A DNA stretch of 34,597 nucleotides from Deltaproteobacteria bacterium (lineage in GTDB: Bacteria; Desulfobacterota; RBG-13-43-22). Of this stretch, positions 30,584 to 34,597 are shown piece by piece; position 1 is the stretch's first letter; every line of letters starts with the position of its first letter. The position numbers and the translations under genes are program-made. The stretch is taken from assembly GCA_016219225.1 (NCBI GenBank), contig JACRBX010000228.1, forward strand, positions 1 through 34,597, in the 5' to 3' direction. The notes beneath the pieces were generated by a model. The model ran no database searches, was not told the origin of the DNA, and saw only the letters and a program-made list of their open reading frames with translations.

Positions 30584-31876
30584 ATGAGAATCAGAAAAAT
30601 TTATCTAACCAGGAATCGGTTGATCTTCACCCTGCTGTTAATCTCGGTCTGCATTGCTTTCCCCTCTTTGGCAAAGGATACTTCGAAGGGCTTCCCTCTG
30701 GTTAAACCGGAGGCGGTCGGTCTCTCTTCCGAACGTCTGGAAAGGATTGATAGCGTCTTAAAAGCCGACGTCGACCAGGGGAAAATCAATGGTGCGGTGC
30801 TCCTGATAGCGCGGAAGGGAAGAATCGCCTACTTCAAGAATTTCGGCACCCGGGATGCCGAAAAAAAGTTGCCCATGGAAAAAGACTCGCTATTCCGCGT
30901 TTACTCCATGACCAAATCCGTCATTGCCGTGGCGACCTCTATCTTATTGGAAGAAGGAAAGCTGTTGCTTTCCGACCCGGTCGCCAAATACATCCCCTCT
31001 TTTAAGGATATCCAGGTGGGGGAGATCAAAAAAGACGAAACGGGCAAAGAAGTACTGACCCTGGTGAAACCAAAAAATGTGATGACCATCCAGGATCTTC
31101 TCTTACATACTTCGGGATTGACCTATTGGTTCTTTCCTCCCCAAGCGGTGCAAACCCTGTATCTGCAAGCCGGGATGAACAATCTCACTAATTTAACCAA
31201 TGCCGAAGTCTGTGAGAAATTGGCCAAACTACCCCTGGTCGCCCACCCGGGGACCCGATACCAATACGGTCGATCTTATGATGTCTTGGGCCGGGTCCTG
31301 GAGGTTGTTTCCGGCATGCCTCTGGACAAATTCCTTGAAGAACGTATTTTCAAACCGTTGAACATGAAAGATACCGGATTCCCGGTAGAAGGAAAAGGGG
31401 TGGACCGTCTGGTTTACCTGGACCCCAAATGGCCCCTCTACACCGATCCGACCAAACCGCAAAAATTTTTAAGCGGGGGCGGCGGTCTGGTATCGACGAC
31501 CATGGACTATGCCCGTTTTGCCCAGATGCTTCTCAATGGCGGTCAATTGGAAGGCAAACGACTGCTGGGCCCAAGGACCGTAGCCTTCATGACCTCGGAT
31601 TATTTGGGGCCCCTGGGCAACCGCGACGATGCCCTGTATGTACCCGGTCGTGGTTATGGAGGCGGCTTCGATTTTTATGTTCGCCTGGCAATAGGACAGG
31701 CCTACTTTCCCGGTAATGCCGGCGAGTATTACAAAGGCGGGGCCGCCGGGACCATTTTCTGGGTCGATCCCAAAGAAGACCTGGTTGCGGTTTTCATGGT
31801 CAATACGCCGACCCTCAGAGAACATTACCGGTTCTTGATAAAGACCCTGATTGTCCAGGCGATCCTCAATTATTAG
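30584..31876 (+). CDS. Serine beta-lactamase/esterase-family protein, secreted
   Basis: 430 aa with a signal peptide (basic start, hydrophobic core LIFTLLLISVCIAFPSLA). The active-site SxxK is S108-M-T-K111 in RVYSMTKSVIAVATS. A Tyr-containing second motif is at RYQYGRSYDVLGRVL, and a Gly-rich third motif at FLSGGGGLVSTTMDYARFAQ. This is the class C beta-lactamase / EstB / penicillin-binding-like family, where members act as esterases, peptidases or amide hydrolases. AGGAGG precedes the ATG. Nothing links it clearly to antibiotic resistance. Probably periplasmic. Confidence 0.9.
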   Translation: MRIRKIYLTRNRLIFTLLLISVCIAFPSLAKDTSKGFPLVKPEAVGLSSERLERIDSVLKADVDQGKINGAVLLIARKGRIAYFKNFGTRDAEKKLPMEKDSLFRVYSMTKSVIAVATSILLEEGKLLLSDPVAKYIPSFKDIQVGEIKKDETGKEVLTLVKPKNVMTIQDLLLHTSGLTYWFFPPQAVQTLYLQAGMNNLTNLTNAEVCEKLAKLPLVAHPGTRYQYGRSYDVLGRVLEVVSGMPLDKFLEERIFKPLNMKDTGFPVEGKGVDRLVYLDPKWPLYTDPTKPQKFLSGGGGLVSTTMDYARFAQMLLNGGQLEGKRLLGPRTVAFMTSDYLGPLGNRDDALYVPGRGYGGGFDFYVRLAIGQAYFPGNAGEYYKGGAAGTIFWVDPKEDLVAVFMVNTPTLREHYRFLIKTLIVQAILNY

Positions 31877-31900
31877 ACAGGATTTACTGGATTACCTGGA
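31873..31900 (+). repeat. Short AGGATT-type repeat
   Basis: GACAGGATTTACTGGATTAC then CTGGATT matches, in opposite orientation, CCTGGTAATCCTGTAAATCC at 34382-34401. Both sit right at gene ends, outside coding sequence. Confidence 0.5.
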
Positions 31901-31901
31901 T

Positions 31902-31930
31902 TTTGTGCCTTTCCGGAAGAAAGGCACAAA
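31902..31930. terminator. Strong hairpin, probable bidirectional terminator
   Basis: TTTGTGCCTTTC (31902-31913), loop CGGAA, GAAAGGCACAAA (31919-31930) is a perfect 12-bp stem between the convergent beta-lactamase-family and LytTR genes. The A/T pairs at the stem base supply short U-runs on both strands, and CTTTT follows 6 nt later on the plus strand. Confidence 0.6.
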
Positions 31931-32023
31931 CGAATCTTTTGAATCCCCCCAAGACCGCCTGTTCATGAATAATCCCGGTTCGACGGGGCCGGATTTAGCC
32001 GGACGGCAGAGCAATACTATCAG

Positions 32024-32788
32024 CTACATTTGTTTAAAAAGATGGATGAAATTTCGGCTCACGGTGAGCAACTCGGACCTCCCCTTCAATTTTAAAGCCC
32101 CACGGCCGGTTAAGGAACGGCTGACTTGATCGATTTTCGATAAGTTTACTATGCAACTTCGGTGGATCTGCCAAAATTGGGTTGGGTCCAGTTCCTGGAC
32201 CAATTCTTTGATGCTTTTTCGAATCAAAGACTCCCCATCTTTGGTGATAACCAGGGTGTATTTGTCTTCGGCCTGGAAGTAATCCACTTCCTCTACCGGG
32301 ATCAGGCGGATACTATCTTTATATTGAGTCCTGACCCATCGCAGAAAATCAACAGGTCCTTTCCTTTTTAAGGAGGAAAGGACCTGGTCCACAATCTCGC
32401 TCAGTCCGGTGGAAGGCTCCGGGGAAGCGTTGATTTGTTTTTTGAGACGCTCGGCGGTCCGGGCCAATCTCTTTTTGGAAACCGGTTTGACCAGATAATC
32501 CACCGCTTCTCGTTCAAAGGCCTCCACCGCATACTGATCATAGGCGGTTACAAAAACGATGCGGCAGACCCCGGCGATTTTTTGGGCCGCCTCCAGGCCG
32601 GAAAGACCGGGCATCCGGATATCCAGAAAAGCAATCTGTGGATGCTCCGATTCCACTAAATCCAGGGCTTCCTGGCCATTTTTAGCCTCCCCGCAAATGA
32701 TCAGCTCCGGCCAAACCTCGGCCAATAAAGATCTGAGGTAGGTTCTCAATTCTCTTTCGTCGTCGGCGATTATGGCTTTATAGATCAT
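32024..32788 (-). CDS. LytTR-family response regulator
   Basis: 254 aa. Receiver domain about 1-120 with acidic residues at D9/D10, the phospho-acceptor Asp56 in AFLDIRMPGLSGLEAA, and the lysine in YLVKPVSKKRL. A charged linker follows. The LytTR DNA-binding domain lies at about 150-254 (IRLIPVEEVDYFQAEDKYTL, LVQELDPTQFWQIHRSCIVN, LLTVSRNFIHLFKQ). It pairs with the LytS-like kinase at 33268-34359. The two genes are on the same strand but are split by a plus-strand lipoprotein gene. Target genes are unknown; nearby candidates are the lipoprotein and the barrel gene at the edge. Confidence 0.95.
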   Translation of the reverse strand: MIYKAIIADDERELRTYLRSLLAEVWPELIICGEAKNGQEALDLVESEHPQIAFLDIRMPGLSGLEAAQKIAGVCRIVFVTAYDQYAVEAFEREAVDYLVKPVSKKRLARTAERLKKQINASPEPSTGLSEIVDQVLSSLKRKGPVDFLRWVRTQYKDSIRLIPVEEVDYFQAEDKYTLVITKDGESLIRKSIKELVQELDPTQFWQIHRSCIVNLSKIDQVSRSLTGRGALKLKGRSELLTVSRNFIHLFKQM

Positions 32789-33054
32789 TTCAGGATCTCA
32801 TTATATTCCGTCGTTAGGTCGTCATTATCTTAATCCGTCTTTCCTTTTCTAACAAGATCTATTCTTTTCCTTTTCAGATTTTAGATTCTAAGACTCGCAA
32901 TCTGCGCATTTATCCCTCACTTTTTCAGGGGAGTATAAGGATAAAATACGTAATATTTTTTAAAAAAATACTGTCTTTATCGTATTTACGCAAAAGGTTT
33001 ATTGAAATTAATATATATACTACGGGAACGCGTTAGAAAGTCGAGGAATCACTA
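32789..33054. promoter_or_regulatory. AT-rich divergent regulatory gap between LytTR gene and lipoprotein gene
   Basis: 266 bp without a gene. The right half is very AT-rich, with ATAAAATACGTAATATTTTT near 32941 and the partly inverted CGTATTTACG at 32981-32990, then TTAATATATATAC near 33007. These could be promoter parts or regulator sites. I could not define exact boxes. Confidence 0.35.
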
Positions 33055-33249
33055 ATGAAAAAATATTTAGCCTTTATATTATTGCTGGTAATCGCTGGAT
33101 CATCCGGTTGTTATTATCACGGTCGAGGTCATCACGACCAGGGTTATTATTATAATCGAGGAAGCCAATACGGTTATTACGACCGCGAACGGGGCCGCAA
33201 TTTAGAACCCCAGGATTGGGATCTTTTGCCCGATTTCTATAAATATTGA
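33055..33249 (+). CDS. Small Tyr/His/Arg-rich lipoprotein
   Basis: 64 aa. A basic start and hydrophobic core (KKYLAFILLLVIAGSSGC) end in a lipobox-like SSGC, so Cys19 is the probable lipid-bearing residue. The mature part is YYHGRGHHDQGYYYNRGSQY and onward, rich in Tyr, His, Gly and Arg, and ends acidic and aromatic (WDLLPDFYKY). GAGGAA lies 7 nt before the ATG. It lies between the kinase and response regulator genes on the opposite strand. No family is recognised. The His cluster could bind metal (inference). Confidence 0.75.
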   Translation: MKKYLAFILLLVIAGSSGCYYHGRGHHDQGYYYNRGSQYGYYDRERGRNLEPQDWDLLPDFYKY

Positions 33250-33267
33250 AACTTTATTCCCTGAGGA

Positions 33268-34359
33268 CTACTCCGCCTTCGGCACTTCGATAATCACTAT
33301 GACCCCGCTGGGCTTGTTCTCTTCCAGGATCAACCGTCCCTTGTCTCCATAAAGCAGTCTTAGCCGTTCCCGCACATTACCTATGCCCACGCCGGCCTCA
33401 AAGTAGGCATGAAATCCTATGCCATTATCCTTAATTTCTATTCTGATGAAACCATCCCCTTCTTCGGCCTTGATCAGAATCTCTCCTCCTTCGATTTTGG
33501 GATCCAGTCCGTGTTTTACGGCATTTTCAACCAGAGGCTGCAGCAACATGGGCGGAAAGGGCTGTTGTCTGAGGGCATCGGAAATTTCAATCCGGAAATG
33601 GAGTCTTTCATCCATTCGAATCTTCAGGATATTAAGATAGGCCTTGATGATCTCCATCTCCTGCCCCAGGGTAATCAGGTCATGGCGTGTCCTGGAGAGC
33701 GAAGTGCGCAGGTAATGAATCAGGTCCTCCAGCATGGACTTGCCCTTGGTCCGGTCGGTGTCTATCAGACTCAGGATATTGGACAAGGTATTGAATAGAA
33801 AATGGGGTTCGATCTGGGCCTGGAGCAGACGCAAGTTGGCCTCCAGGGCTTCTTTCTCTTTGGAAAGGCGCTGTATCCTTTCCTGCTGAATTTCCTCTTT
33901 GGTGACTTTTAACTCGGCCTTGGAAAAGAAAAAATAACTGACAATGCTGCCGAAGGTGATAGCCAATACGATCATCTGAAGTAAACTCTTCGGCGCCTGG
34001 GCCAAGGGGATGGAAAATACCTGCCGGAGGACAAAAGGGCCTATTTGCATACCGGACAGGGTGCCACCGGCCACTCCGATGATTAATATAAAAATAAAAG
34101 AGGCCGGTTTGACCGGTTTAAACATCCAGAGTAAAACCATAATAATTGAACAAATGGAAATCCCGAAGGATTGGGAGATGACCAGATTGACCAGAAAGGT
34201 CCCACCAATCCCAGTCAGGGTTAAGAAGAGGCCGATCAAAGCGGATATGATCATGGTATAGAAGAGGTCAAGAAAAATATTTCTGGGGGTGATATAATTC
34301 CCGATAAAATCCACTTTTAAGGCCACCCTTGAGTCACCTGACTGTTTGCATCTTATCAT
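33268..34359 (-). CDS. LytS-type sensor histidine kinase
   Basis: 363 aa. About four membrane segments lie in the first 145 residues (YTMIISALIGLFLTLTG, LVISQSFGISICSIIMVLLW, FIFILIIGVAGGTLSG, MIVLAITFGSIVSYFFF), followed by a coiled-coil-like stretch (EEIQQERIQRLSKEKEALEA). The kinase part has His186 in AQIEPHFLFNTLSNI, the N-box Asn279 in LVENAVKHGL, and DNGIGF. This is the His_kinase/HATPase arrangement of the LytS/YehU group that pairs with LytTR regulators. The stop is 18 nt from the convergent lipoprotein stop. The exact start is uncertain. Confidence 0.93.
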   Translation of the reverse strand: MIRCKQSGDSRVALKVDFIGNYITPRNIFLDLFYTMIISALIGLFLTLTGIGGTFLVNLVISQSFGISICSIIMVLLWMFKPVKPASFIFILIIGVAGGTLSGMQIGPFVLRQVFSIPLAQAPKSLLQMIVLAITFGSIVSYFFFSKAELKVTKEEIQQERIQRLSKEKEALEANLRLLQAQIEPHFLFNTLSNILSLIDTDRTKGKSMLEDLIHYLRTSLSRTRHDLITLGQEMEIIKAYLNILKIRMDERLHFRIEISDALRQQPFPPMLLQPLVENAVKHGLDPKIEGGEILIKAEEGDGFIRIEIKDNGIGFHAYFEAGVGIGNVRERLRLLYGDKGRLILEENKPSGVIVIIEVPKAE

Positions 34360-34381
34360 TCCGGAAAATCCCCTCTCAAAT

Positions 34382-34403
34382 CCTGGTAATCCTGTAAATC
34401 CTG
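34382..34403 (-). repeat. Short AATCCTG-type repeat
   Basis: CCTGGTAATCCTGTAAATCC then TG is the inverse of the repeat at 31873-31900. It lies in the 45-bp gap between the barrel gene stop and the kinase start. Confidence 0.5.
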
Positions 34404-34404
34404 T

Positions 34405-34597
34405 TTAAAAGGTCAATTGCACGCCGATCATCCATTGAAAATCCAGAATGCTCCCGAACTCGCTATCCTTGCTCCCCCCATTTACAGTACCAACGGAGAA
34501 CAACTCCCAATGATTACCCAGTGAATATGACACAAGGGAGGTGAATTGACAAGATCCGTCATCCAGATTCTGGGTCCAACGCAAGGTCAGGTCGAGG
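34405..34597 (-). CDS. C-terminal end of a probable outer-membrane beta-barrel protein, 5' cut by window edge
   Basis: An open minus-strand frame from the right edge to TAA 34407-34405, 63 complete codons. The product has alternating polar and non-polar residues (CQFTSLVSYSLGNHWELFSV) and ends FQWMIGVQLTF. A terminal Phe after such a strand is the typical C-terminal signature of outer-membrane barrels. It lies just upstream of the sensor kinase gene and may be co-regulated. Too little is present to name a family. Confidence 0.65.
   Translation of the reverse strand, partial: LDLTLRWTQNLDDGSCQFTSLVSYSLGNHWELFSVGTVNGGSKDSEFGSILDFQWMIGVQLTF

Overview
The window reads as a piece of chromosome from an anaerobic Desulfobacterota-type bacterium (the old Deltaproteobacteria). 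This is inference from gene style: branched-chain amino acid ABC operons, paired universal stress proteins, paired glutamate dehydrogenases, and a probable UGA-encoded selenocysteine. No rRNA, tRNA, transposase, integrase or CRISPR array was seen.

Region 1 (1-13865, all on the minus strand) is one long operon-like run for a bacterial microcompartment (BMC). In transcription order it encodes: a glutamine-synthetase-family ligase; three proteins equal to a split glutamate synthase (class II amidotransferase, GXGXG, FMN/Fe-S domains); a [2Fe-2S] protein, an FAD/NAD oxidoreductase and a two-cluster ferredoxin; a PduA-type BMC-H and a permuted BMC-H; an EutN-type vertex protein; PduS-like and PduT-like proteins; EutJ; a flavoprotein-like protein; a second BMC-T; a BFD [2Fe-2S] protein; and a DadA-type FAD oxidoreductase that runs off the left edge. 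The shell is complete in type (H, T and P proteins), but no aldehyde dehydrogenase, phosphotransacylase, alcohol dehydrogenase or signature lyase is visible. The enzymes instead resemble the N-methylglutamate / gamma-glutamylamide pathways joined to an Hcn/Pdh-type amine dehydrogenase. My model is that an amine or amino acid is oxidised in or at the shell, and electrons leave through PduS and PduT.

Region 2 (13866-16870) begins with a divergent promoter region holding a good sigma-70 site and a 17-bp palindrome. A class I amidotransferase-like gene, two universal stress protein genes and a 66-codon fragment matching the C-terminus of glutamate dehydrogenase follow, then about 500 bp of interspersed repeats.

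Region 3 (16871-27423, plus strand) looks like an amine or amino-acid catabolic operon: RidA-family imine deaminase, YtcJ-type amidohydrolase, livKHMGF transporter, glutamate dehydrogenase, a possible 49-aa ORF, an APC permease and an unknown protein.

Region 4 (27564-34597) holds a secreted rhodanese whose frame is interrupted by a UGA at a cysteine position followed by a SECIS-like hairpin (a strong selenoprotein candidate). It also holds YggS, a second glutamate dehydrogenase, a serine beta-lactamase-family protein, a LytTR/LytS two-component pair with a small tyrosine-rich lipoprotein between them, and the C-terminus of a probable outer-membrane barrel. Two families of roughly 50-105 bp palindromic repeats and 7-bp tandem repeats fill many gaps, including gaps inside the BMC operon.
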